A model generated the notes under the pieces. The model saw only the letters and a program-made list of their open reading frames with translations. It did no database searches and was not told the DNA's origin. A DNA stretch of 13,565 bases from an uncultured Erysipelotrichaceae bacterium (GTDB lineage Bacteria; Bacillota_I; Bacilli_A; Erysipelotrichales; Erysipelotrichaceae), in contig CAJUGR010000049.1 of the NCBI GenBank assembly GCA_910586285.1, forward strand, positions 1 through 13,565. Reading direction: 5' to 3'. Numbering within the stretch: position 1 is the first letter of the stretch; the number at the start of each line of letters is the position of its first letter. A program made the translations under genes and the position numbers. Shown piece by piece: positions 6,740 through 13,565 of the stretch.

Positions 6740-7292
6740 AAAAACTCTTTCCCTGATTCTTGATGAATTGAAAAGCACCTGTGCCGGTTTAAAGGAAGCA
6801 GAACTTCAGGAGCTGGAAAACAGAATCCTGAAAGCGAATAGAATTTATGTAGCGGGAGCCGGAAGATCATTGATGGTGATCCGTGGTCTTGCCATGCGCT
6901 TAATGCATATCGGTCTTAATGCCTATGTGGTAGGAGAAACGGTTACACCGGCTATTGAAAAAGGAGATTTCCTTATTATTGCTTCAGGATCGGGAGAAAC
7001 CAAAACATTAACTGTTATCGCTCAAAAATGTAAATCGATGGATATTCCTTTCGGATTAATCACCACAGACCCTGATTCCACTATTGGTGCTTTGGCAGAT
7101 TGTATCGTATGTGTAAATGCCGCATCACCAAAACTGGCGAATGAGAAACATTCATCCATACAGCCGGGAGGCAACACTTTCGAACAAAGCGTTCTGTTGA
7201 TTGGTGATGCCCTGATCATTGACATGACTTCTAATAAGAGCTTACATGAAAGTAATATTGAATTGATGAAAAGACATGCAAATCTGGAGTAA
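6729..7292 (+). CDS. hxlB: 6-phospho-3-hexuloisomerase (PHI)
   Basis: A 187-residue single SIS-domain sugar-phosphate isomerase of the MJ1247/HxlB type, at full family length. It interconverts 3-hexulose-6-phosphate and fructose-6-phosphate. The SIS phosphate-binding segment is VAGAGRSLMV (41-50). Other family marks are the RLMHIGLNAYVVGE stretch (57-70), ASGSGET (85-91), the conserved QPGGNTFEQ (145-153) with the likely catalytic Glu, and the C-terminal RHANLE. The ATG overlaps the end of the HPS gene by 11 nt, and AAAGGACG about 10 nt upstream can serve as ribosome site. It completes a NagB-HPS-PHI set in which fructose-6-phosphate is the shared metabolite. Confidence 0.9.
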   Translation: MEIKKTLSLILDELKSTCAGLKEAELQELENRILKANRIYVAGAGRSLMVIRGLAMRLMHIGLNAYVVGETVTPAIEKGDFLIIASGSGETKTLTVIAQKCKSMDIPFGLITTDPDSTIGALADCIVCVNAASPKLANEKHSSIQPGGNTFEQSVLLIGDALIIDMTSNKSLHESNIELMKRHANLE

Positions 7293-7380
7293 ATGATTCA
7301 TCTTAAAAAGCACAAGAATATTTGTGATTCACAGTTTTATAAACGGATCAAAACATAACATGATATAACACATTACCAGC

Positions 7381-7414
7381 AAAACAAGCCCCGTCAATCA
7401 TGGCGGAGCTTGTT
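7381..7414. terminator. bidirectional terminator, copy 2 of a repeated hairpin
   Basis: AACAAGCCCCGTC (7383-7395) and GGCGGAGCTTGTT (7402-7414) form a 13-bp stem with one mismatch and one wobble pair in either orientation. On the minus strand it is followed by TTTTG, so it ends the lactonase-family gene stopping at 7432. On the plus strand it follows the PHI gene but lacks a good T-run, so termination there may be partial. The first 31 bases match 4243-4273 at 29 positions, and both copies are followed by TCGGT. Confidence 0.7.
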
Positions 7415-7431
7415 ATCGGTTTCCAAGTAAA

Positions 7432-8415
7432 TTACCGATGATAAGCGAAAGTTATCGCAGTACCTTTGGGCAATTTGACTTCATCGTAAACGGCAATCGT
7501 CTCTCCGGTTTCGGGATGGCATTGAAACAAAATGACACGATCACTGTCGCGATTTAAAACAATCAGCCAACGTCCGGAATCATCCAAGATCAAATCACTG
7601 GGATAGACACCGCCGCTTTTAATGATTTCCTTTGGTAATAAACTGCCATTGATAATCGCAAAACTCGTAACCACATCAATGCCCGCAGTTGCAGTATAGA
7701 GAAACTGTGCGTTGGGACTGATATGAAGTGCAGTGCTTACACATGTTTCCCGACACCCCGGCGGCAGCACCGAGATGATCTGATGACATCGAAAAGCGCA
7801 ATGAGCGCCGATTTGAAAGACAAAAATCTCATTGCTGGTTTCACATAGCACATAAAGATAGCGATGCCATGCATCTGCTTCGGCAAAACACGGGCCGCTT
7901 TCTTTTGGCAGCGGGATATCGCGTACCACGGCATATTGATCTTGCGGATTCAAAATACGAATACGATCCCAGCCCGCGCAAACGATATATAAATATTGAT
8001 CTAACAAAAATAATTGACGACATTTTGCCTCTGCTCCTAATTTAATGCGCCGTTCCAAGCGAAGGTGATTTTGCTCTTTATGATAAACCATTACATTTCC
8101 TTCACGATCATTGACTGTGTAAATCCTTTCACTATCCTGTGTGATCGAGCAAGGCGGCGTTTCTTCTGCCAACTTAGATGCGATAAAAAACGGAATGGGT
8201 TGATGTGTATCAAGCAGCGCAACACCGGCATGTTCCGGTTTGGCGCATACGACTGCCAATTCATAGTGATATCGACTCAGTGCTTTTGCTTCAGCACATT
8301 CATAATACAGCCATGGTCCTTCCAATTTTCCTTTAAGTCGATCCAATGTCAAACGGTAAATTCCCTGTCCCGCCTGTTTTGTATCACTGGTGACAAACAA
8401 ATCTGTTTTACTCAT
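7432..8415 (-). CDS. lactonase family beta-propeller protein (Pgl/YbhE-like)
   Basis: A 327-residue protein resembling the lactonase family (PF10282), the seven-bladed propeller fold of YbhE-type 6-phosphogluconolactonase. Propeller-like repeats are visible, for example TPPCSITQDSERIYTVND (about 86-103), STALHISPNAQFLYTATA (227-244) and GGVYPSDLILDDSGRW followed by the LNRDSDRVILF strand (268-297), ending in the HPETGE pattern. No signal peptide is seen, so it is cytoplasmic. It is diverged and rather Cys/His-rich, so the lactonase activity is inferred from fold only and another sugar-derived substrate is possible. The start at 8415 is chosen because its ATG overlaps the upstream gene's TGA (ATGA) and GGAGG lies 7 nt before it; the frame extends 7 codons further but that part is inside the alkyltransferase gene. 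Confidence 0.75.
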   Translation of the reverse strand: MSKTDLFVTSDTKQAGQGIYRLTLDRLKGKLEGPWLYYECAEAKALSRYHYELAVVCAKPEHAGVALLDTHQPIPFFIASKLAEETPPCSITQDSERIYTVNDREGNVMVYHKEQNHLRLERRIKLGAEAKCRQLFLLDQYLYIVCAGWDRIRILNPQDQYAVVRDIPLPKESGPCFAEADAWHRYLYVLCETSNEIFVFQIGAHCAFRCHQIISVLPPGCRETCVSTALHISPNAQFLYTATAGIDVVTSFAIINGSLLPKEIIKSGGVYPSDLILDDSGRWLIVLNRDSDRVILFQCHPETGETIAVYDEVKLPKGTAITFAYHR

Positions 8416-8870
8416 TCTTCTTCCTCCGCTTCCCATTCCAATAAGTATTGTTTACGTGGTACTCCGCCCCCGTAACCGCACAGTGATCCGTTTTTGGCAA
8501 TCACCCGATGACAGGGAATAATGATCACAATCGGATTATGATGATTCGCTCCGCCGACAGCACGTACGGCTTTCGGCTGACGAATATAACAGGCTTCATC
8601 GTAATAGCTCCAAGTTTCTCCATAAGGTATATGACGCAATGCCTCCCAGCATTTGCGCTGGAATGCGGTACCGTCCACAATATGCAGCGGCACGCTAAAT
8701 TCTTTTCGTCGGTGTTCAAAATATTCCTGTAATTCCTGCTTGGCCTGTATCACCCATGGATTGGCTGCTTCTGATTTCATTGTTTCGACAAATTCAGCGC
8801 GACAGATTCCGATTTCATCACCGGTGATCTCAAGCAAACCAATGGGTGTTGTTAAATAACCGATATACAT
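8412..8870 (-). CDS. ogt: methylated-DNA--protein-cysteine methyltransferase
   Basis: A 152-residue single-turnover repair protein that moves alkyl groups from O6-alkylguanine to its own cysteine. The active-site motif IIPCHRVIAKNG is intact (C120), preceded by the helix-turn-helix and arginine-finger region AVRAVGGANHHNP (R103, N109) and the IPYGETWSYYDEA segment. The usual GANRRNP reads GANHHNP here. The N-terminal ribonuclease-like domain (about 1-65) is short, as in Ogt-type enzymes, and there is no AraC/Ada regulator domain. The C-terminus ends in acidic EAEEEE, encoded by the same GGAGGAAGAAG stretch that provides the ribosome site for the overlapping downstream lactonase-family gene. 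AGGTGA lies 4 nt before the ATG. The promoter upstream is unclear; TAAAAT at about 8890 is the best -10 candidate. Confidence 0.92.
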   Translation of the reverse strand: MYIGYLTTPIGLLEITGDEIGICRAEFVETMKSEAANPWVIQAKQELQEYFEHRRKEFSVPLHIVDGTAFQRKCWEALRHIPYGETWSYYDEACYIRQPKAVRAVGGANHHNPIVIIIPCHRVIAKNGSLCGYGGGVPRKQYLLEWEAEEEE

Positions 8871-9265
8871 ATTATCACCTGTTTTTATTTTACAATAACT
8901 CTTAATGAATTACCATCATTTTCCCTGCTTAACCTGTGGACTTTTATCAAGCACTGATCATTGACAAGCTACTAGTATCAACGCCAACTAGCATCCTTAA
9001 ATAAAGAATTAACCAAAACCAGATCGAACCAAAACTGCCATAAAGCCGAAGAATTTTTAACCAAAGTGCCGAATATTTGACCAAAATACCGAATCTCATT
9101 GTAAAATCATTAAAGATAGTGTATAAGGCTGCGCTATCGAAGTCAGAGTGGTGTGTATGTTGTTTTAATCGGATGCTTAAAAAACAGATAACACGGGAAT
9201 AATTTATAAACCGTTTCCCAATGATTATCGCAATATTGACAAACAAGATTGAGGAAATATCCACA
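8871..9265. other. gene-poor intergenic region with decayed-looking repeats
   Basis: I see no convincing gene here. It holds the upstream region of the alkyltransferase gene and, at 9009-9096, short ACCAAA-containing degenerate repeats. A minus-strand frame of 119 codons covers 8947-9306 but lacks a ribosome site and starts inside a terminator hairpin. A plus-strand frame at about 9070-9260 (interrupted by one stop) reads like protein (AEYLTKIPNLIVKSLKIVY, then FINRFPMIIAILTNKIEE) and may be a remnant of a lost gene. Confidence 0.4.
9057..9096. repeat. two tandem 20-bp degenerate repeats
   Basis: TTAACCAAAGTGCCGAATAT (9057-9076) and TTGACCAAAATACCGAATCT (9077-9096) match at 16 of 20 positions. 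Two more ACCAAAA cores occur upstream at 9012 and 9028, and a GCCGAA at 9045, so a longer and more decayed array is likely. Confidence 0.5.
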
Positions 9266-9303
9266 TAAAAACAATACCCGAAAGAAAATTTCCTTTCGGG
9301 TAT
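9266..9303 (-). terminator. terminator of the ABC exporter operon
   Basis: ATACCCGAAAG (9274-9284) and CTTTCGGGTAT (9293-9303) form a perfect 11-bp stem with an 8-nt loop. On the minus strand it is followed by TGTTTTTATG, a good U-tract, about 50 nt after the permease stop codon at 9355. Confidence 0.85.
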
Positions 9304-9354
9304 CATATTCTTTATATTTCATTTATGACAATGCCGCGACAATGTCCGCTTTTC

Positions 9355-12300
9355 TTATTCTACTGACTTTAACGATTCCACCATTGGAATCTTTTTTAGT
9401 TTTCGATACATGACAAGATTCACAATCAGTCCGAAAAGCAATGTGATCGCAAAGGAAATCACAAAGCTGGAAGCATCTATATTACGACCGAACATAACGT
9501 TTTCCATTTCTGCCAAATTCATGATCAGTCGATGCAGTCCAATACCCAAAATCAAACCACACAGTGACCCGATAACCGTTAGTAAAATATTTTCCCGATA
9601 CACATACTCAGCCACTTCCAGGTCGTAAAAGCCAAGTACCTTGATTGTCGCAATTTCCCGTAGTCGCTCCGATATATTCACATTGGTTAAATTGTACAGA
9701 ACCACAAAGGCAAGCATCCCGGCCGCAATGACAAGTACCACCACAATAAAACTCAAAGAGGAAATGGTATCCGCAAAGCTGCTCGCAATGCCGCTGTAAA
9801 ATGATACGGATGTGATGAAATCCTTTTCCATCCATTCATTGCCCAAGCTTGTCTCCGCGCTGCTTCCCGGATCCTTCATTGTGGCAACCACTGCCGTATC
9901 CAAGGGACGAATATGGAAGATCTCGTTATAATAGCTTGGTGACATATAAACATAATGTCCGACATAATTCTCAACGACACCGCTCACCTTTACCTGTCGT
10001 TTGATACCATCGCTTTCCGATATTTCCATCATATCTCCGCTGTGCAATCCGGTATTCATTGACAATTTTTCCGATATCAGCACACCGTCACCGCTCAAAG
10101 TGAGTTCTTCATGACTGACGCGATGATGTAACGAAATAAATTGTTTAAATTGTTCTGTATCAGTCGGTGCTACAATCGTCACGGAAGATTCTTCCCCATT
10201 CGCATAAGCGCTTCCCTGATTCATCGTTAAATACATAACATCTTTAAGTCGCTCATCTTTTTCTAACTCATCCATAAATGCTTGTAATTCCTTAGTTGTG
10301 GTACCATCTTTAATATTCGCAGCGACATCGTATTTCAATATTTCACCGTATTGTTTACTCACCACTGTGGAAATTGAATCCTGTATACCATACCCCGCTA
10401 CCAATAATGCCGTACAGCCGCTGATACCGATCACCGTCATTAAGAAACGCTTTTTATAACGAAACAAATTTCGCGCTGTTACTTTTTGGGTAAAGGAACA
10501 GTGATTCCATATCCACGGAATCCGTTCCAATAATATTTTCTTGCCGGCTTTTGGAGCCTTTGGACGCATTAATAAGGCCGGGGTTTCCACCAGCTCTTTA
10601 TATACTGCTAAAAATGCCGCAAAAACGGTGATGCCGCTCACAATTCCACTGGCCGTAAGCGCCAAAGCCGGTTGAGGTACAAATTGAATTGAGGGCAGTG
10701 TATACATTAAATTCCACGCATTAAATATTACGGAAGGAAATATCTTCATTCCGGCCACACAGCCGATCACGCAGCCAACAACACTGGCAATCAGCGCATA
10801 GAATATAAATTTAAACGCTATTGCATTTTTTCCATATCCCAACGCTTTCATCGTACCGATATTGCCCCTTTGTTCATCCACCATTCGGGTCATTGTCGTT
10901 AAGCACACCAATGCCGCTACCAAAAAGAAAAACAACGGGAATACTTTCGCAATGCCATCCATTCGATCGGCAACCGAACCGTAATCCATGTAGGAATAGT
11001 GACTATGACGATCCAAGACGTACCATTGGGGAGGCACTGATTCTTCCAAATCAGCACGTGCTTTTTCCAGTTTCTCGGCCGCGATATCCAAGTCCTGTTG
11101 GCCGCTTGCTTTCGCCAATTCAAATTGTATTTTTCCTTGCGTATATTCTGTCTGACCATCCGCAAGCTTACGCTCTGCCACCGCAAATTCCGCTTTGGCC
11201 TTTTGTTCTCCTTCCGCAAGTTCTTGTTCCTTCTGAGCCAATGTTACTTCCTGTTCCTCAATATAAGCCTTGGTTTCCTTCAACTGTTGTTCCGCCTGTT
11301 CCAGTTGTAGCTGCAGAGCCTGTTTGGCCGGTTCGATATACGGTATGGTTTCTTCCGCTATCTGTTTGGTACGTTTTAATGTAGCCAATTTTTCTTCCAG
11401 TAATGTTCGCTCTAAATCAGTAAGATCGGGATCCTTTAACTGTTCCTCGCACTGCTTGATTTCCTCATCATTTTTCGCAATCTGATCCAGCACCTGATTT
11501 AATCGCTGATCCAGCTGATCAATTTGACTTAGCAGGCTTTTCTTGGTAGTCTCAAAAGTTGCCGCACCTTCTTCATAGCTGATTTTTGCGGCGGCCAATT
11601 GTTCTTTGCCCTCGGCAATTTGAACTTTATAATCAGCGAATCGATCTGCATAACGCTGTTTTTGAGCATTCAATTCCGCTCGTCCTAAAATCAGTTCGCT
11701 CTTCGCTTGATCAAGTTTTAATTCATTGGCGTTGATCTCTGTTTCAAATGTCTTTTTTCCTTCCTCAAATTCCTTTTCATGCGCTGCTAACTCTTTCTGC
11801 GCACTTTCTTTGATCTGCGCAAAGCGAATATCGCTGCGTTCCACCGCAATATTCTCTAAGGCATTTTTAATCGGATCACTCACCGCAAAATATTCATCAT
11901 CGTAAGAATTCAACTCCCGAGCATTTTTGATCGTGATGTTGGCTTCGGTGTAAATATCCGATTTGAATTCATCTTGCAGCACCATGATATAATAATTCAC
12001 TTTGCCGCTGCCGATTTCCGAACTGCCGATTTCATTGGACAGATAATACGGAGTTAGCACTTTGCCCACAACGGTATATTCTTCATGACGCAGGCTATCG
12101 GAAAGTCTTTCTGCATTTCCGCTTTCAAGCCGGATGGTATCTCCTACCGCGATCGGCAACTGATGCATCTGCCCCATTTGAATTACGCATTCACCGCTCT
12201 GCTGCGGCAAACGGCCTTCAATTACCTGTACACGATTGATGTAATCCTTATTTTGATCGCTTTGATCTTGCGGCAAGGCATGTATTCGCAATACCAACTG

Positions 12301-12600
12301 CGTGCTGTCCAAATAGGTGATAACATCTTTCGTATGGGTCGCAAATACACCTTCAATCCCTTCTACGTTACGGATCGCATCCACATCCGCTTGGGTTAAG
12401 CCAAAGGTGGATACTACCCGAAGATCCATCATGTGATAGTCGTCATAATATTGATCCGCAGTATATTTCATATCCGGCACTGATGCTTTCACTCCGGCAA
12501 AAAAGGCAACTCCAATCGCCACGATCATCATAATCGAAAAGAAGCGTCCGAGTGATCCTTTGATTTCCCGTAATGTATCTTTCAATAAGGAAGATCCCAT
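9355..12600 (-). CDS. FtsX/MacB-type ABC transporter permease with coiled-coil insert
   Basis: A 1081-residue integral membrane permease of the FtsX/MacB mechanotransmission class. TM1 lies at about 20-37. A large extracytoplasmic region (about 40-545) follows, with a Glu/Lys/Gln-rich coiled coil at about 245-520 that likely forms an antiparallel hairpin. TM2-4 lie at about 551-571, 596-617 and 646-668, TM5 at about 718-738, a second outer domain at 740-945, and TM6-8 at about 950-972, 1003-1025 and 1043-1065. Both FtsX repeats carry the cytoplasmic coupling motif: DEQRGNIGTMKALGY (575-589) and LREIATIKVLGF (980-991). The ATG overlaps the ATPase stop codon by one base (TGATG) and AAAGGAT lies 9 nt upstream. 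Such permeases move lipids, lipoproteins or antimicrobial peptides or transmit force to wall enzymes; the substrate here is unknown. Confidence 0.92.
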   Translation of the reverse strand: MGSSLLKDTLREIKGSLGRFFSIMMIVAIGVAFFAGVKASVPDMKYTADQYYDDYHMMDLRVVSTFGLTQADVDAIRNVEGIEGVFATHTKDVITYLDSTQLVLRIHALPQDQSDQNKDYINRVQVIEGRLPQQSGECVIQMGQMHQLPIAVGDTIRLESGNAERLSDSLRHEEYTVVGKVLTPYYLSNEIGSSEIGSGKVNYYIMVLQDEFKSDIYTEANITIKNARELNSYDDEYFAVSDPIKNALENIAVERSDIRFAQIKESAQKELAAHEKEFEEGKKTFETEINANELKLDQAKSELILGRAELNAQKQRYADRFADYKVQIAEGKEQLAAAKISYEEGAATFETTKKSLLSQIDQLDQRLNQVLDQIAKNDEEIKQCEEQLKDPDLTDLERTLLEEKLATLKRTKQIAEETIPYIEPAKQALQLQLEQAEQQLKETKAYIEEQEVTLAQKEQELAEGEQKAKAEFAVAERKLADGQTEYTQGKIQFELAKASGQQDLDIAAEKLEKARADLEESVPPQWYVLDRHSHYSYMDYGSVADRMDGIAKVFPLFFFLVAALVCLTTMTRMVDEQRGNIGTMKALGYGKNAIAFKFIFYALIASVVGCVIGCVAGMKIFPSVIFNAWNLMYTLPSIQFVPQPALALTASGIVSGITVFAAFLAVYKELVETPALLMRPKAPKAGKKILLERIPWIWNHCSFTQKVTARNLFRYKKRFLMTVIGISGCTALLVAGYGIQDSISTVVSKQYGEILKYDVAANIKDGTTTKELQAFMDELEKDERLKDVMYLTMNQGSAYANGEESSVTIVAPTDTEQFKQFISLHHRVSHEELTLSGDGVLISEKLSMNTGLHSGDMMEISESDGIKRQVKVSGVVENYVGHYVYMSPSYYNEIFHIRPLDTAVVATMKDPGSSAETSLGNEWMEKDFITSVSFYSGIASSFADTISSLSFIVVVLVIAAGMLAFVVLYNLTNVNISERLREIATIKVLGFYDLEVAEYVYRENILLTVIGSLCGLILGIGLHRLIMNLAEMENVMFGRNIDASSFVISFAITLLFGLIVNLVMYRKLKKIPMVESLKSVE

Positions 12601-13304
12601 CAGTACTCGATCCTTTCTACCGGAAGCGGATTTTCATTTTTCTCAATGCTTTCAATCCGGCCGTTTCGCACTTTGATCACTTTATCTCCCATCGCGGTCA
12701 AAGCCAGATTATGCGTAATGACCACAACGCAGACGCCCCGCTCATGACAAGTATCCTGTAACAGCTTTAAAATTTGTTTTCCTGTATTATAATCCAAGGC
12801 ACCGGTCGGTTCATCGCACAGTAATAACTTCGGATTTTTCGCCAACGCCCGCGCAATCGCCACCCGTTGTTGTTCTCCACCGGATAATTGTGCCGGAAAG
12901 TTGGAAGCGCGTTCCTTTAAGCCTACCGCGGCAATTGTTTCATCAATATCTAACGGATTCTTACAGATTTGTGTAGCCAATTCCACGTTTTCCTTGACCG
13001 TCAAATTTTGTACAAGATTGTAAAACTGAAATACAAAGCCGATATCATAGCGCCGATAGGTTGTCAATTCTTTCGCTCGATATTGACTGATTTCTGTGCC
13101 ATCTACAAAGATTTTACCGCTTGTACACGAATCCATACCGCCAAGGATATTCAATATCGTGCTTTTTCCGGCTCCGCTGGCACCGGCGATGACCACAAAT
13201 TCTCCCTTATCAATGGTAAAGTCCACACCGGCAAGGGCTTCAATTTCCACTTCTCCCATATGATATATTTTTTTCACATCTTGAAATTCAATATAAGCGC
13301 TCAT
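12600..13304 (-). CDS. ABC transporter ATP-binding protein (LolD/MacB type)
   Basis: A 234-residue ATPase with all expected motifs: Walker A GASGAGKST (41-49), Q-loop VFQ (Q93), signature LSGGEQQR (140-147), Walker B LLLCDEP (160-166, catalytic E165), D-loop GALD (168-171) and H-loop THN (H198). The FQFYNLVQNLTVKENVE stretch and short length place it with the LolD/MacB/FtsE-like exporters, which pair with FtsX-type permeases. It is the first gene of a two-gene operon and overlaps the permease gene by one base. A purine-rich AGAGAG lies shortly before the ATG. Confidence 0.95.
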   Translation of the reverse strand: MSAYIEFQDVKKIYHMGEVEIEALAGVDFTIDKGEFVVIAGASGAGKSTILNILGGMDSCTSGKIFVDGTEISQYRAKELTTYRRYDIGFVFQFYNLVQNLTVKENVELATQICKNPLDIDETIAAVGLKERASNFPAQLSGGEQQRVAIARALAKNPKLLLCDEPTGALDYNTGKQILKLLQDTCHERGVCVVVITHNLALTAMGDKVIKVRNGRIESIEKNENPLPVERIEY

Positions 13305-13327
13305 CGAATCACTCTCTTTTCCTCTAT

Positions 13328-13333
13328 ATTATA
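13328..13333 (-). promoter_or_regulatory. -10 box of the ABC exporter operon
   Basis: A perfect TATAAT reads on the minus strand at 13333-13328, 23 nt ahead of the ATPase ATG. The hexamer 17 nt upstream (TGTCAA) is a poor -35 match, so strength or an activator requirement cannot be judged. Confidence 0.5.
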
Positions 13334-13565
13334 CTAAATTTTAACGCGGATTGACAGATAACGTACAACAAATAAGGGTAAGTTAAGCGGCAATATGATG
13401 ATTGAAAGCATCAAGGGAAGAATTTATCTAGTTAACAAAAAACACAACGTAAAACAGGCCTGTGATTACATTGTTTATGACGAATAAATGTTATGATCAT
13501 GTTGGTCTTTTTCTTTTATATCATAGGTAACACAAGCAAATAGAAAGTGTTTTTTGTATTAAAAA
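13334..13565. other. upstream region without a supported gene
   Basis: A plus-strand frame of 30 codons (13395-13487) starts with two ATGs and reads protein-like (IESIKGRIYLVNKKHNV, then QACDYIVYDE) but has only a weak ribosome site. A possible small hairpin with AACAC (13529-13533) and GTGTT (13547-13551) followed by a T-run lies after it. Neither is strong enough to call a gene. Confidence 0.3.

Noticed and set aside
9257..9265. DnaA-box-like ATATCCACA
   Set aside because: A single 8/9 match without a cluster or AT-rich unwinding element gives no support for an origin.
8947..9306. Minus-strand open frame of 119 codons
   Set aside because: It begins inside the perfect hairpin terminator of the ABC operon, has no Shine-Dalgarno site, and the competing plus-strand frame looks at least as protein-like.
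10821..11384. Plus-strand frame of 187 codons
   Set aside because: Proline-rich antisense shadow of the coiled-coil part of the permease gene.

Overview
The window looks like a chromosomal stretch from a low-G+C Bacillota (Firmicute). The signs are strong A-rich Shine-Dalgarno sites, sigma-A type promoters with TATAAT/TTGACA boxes, short intrinsic terminators, tRNA genes with encoded CCA, and protein families typical of gut or oral Firmicutes. An Erysipelotrichia-like host is a guess from overall flavour, not something the sequence proves. I see no phage, plasmid, CRISPR or insertion-sequence genes.

Layout. (1) 1-159: two adjacent tRNA-Arg genes (anticodons CCU and CCG) on the minus strand. 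(2) 233-2077: a plus-strand DUF2207-type membrane protein, ending at a hairpin shared with a convergent minus-strand HD-domain protein (2148-2663). (3) 2802-4244: a plus-strand protein made almost wholly of leucine-rich repeats, without a signal peptide. (4) 4310-7292: a minus-strand DeoR/GlpR-family regulator facing a three-gene plus-strand operon. The operon encodes a glucosamine-6-phosphate deaminase-like enzyme, 3-hexulose-6-phosphate synthase (HPS) and 6-phospho-3-hexuloisomerase (PHI). (5) 7432-8870: a minus-strand pair, an O6-alkylguanine-DNA alkyltransferase and a lactonase-family beta-propeller protein, coupled by an ATGA overlap. (6) 8871-9354: a mostly non-coding gap with a decayed-looking tandem repeat and a terminator. 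(7) 9355-13304: a minus-strand ABC exporter pair, an ATPase and a large FtsX/MacB-type permease with a coiled-coil insert. (8) 13305-13565: promoter region and unassigned sequence.

The most interesting part is region 4. NagB-type chemistry yields fructose-6-phosphate, which is the substrate of PHI run in reverse. HPS in reverse would then release ribulose-5-phosphate and formaldehyde. The operon could therefore link amino-sugar breakdown to pentose-phosphate supply, or to formaldehyde handling in the other direction, under a dedicated DeoR-type repressor. The intergenic region carries a near-perfect inverted repeat over the operon's -35 box, a second copy of the same half-site over the regulator's own predicted start of transcription, and a weaker third copy between them. 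The three centres are 74 and 62 bp apart, close to whole helical turns.

A second notable pattern is a 31-bp bidirectional terminator present twice (29/31 identical), at 4243 and 7381, each time between convergent genes and flanking the regulator/operon block.
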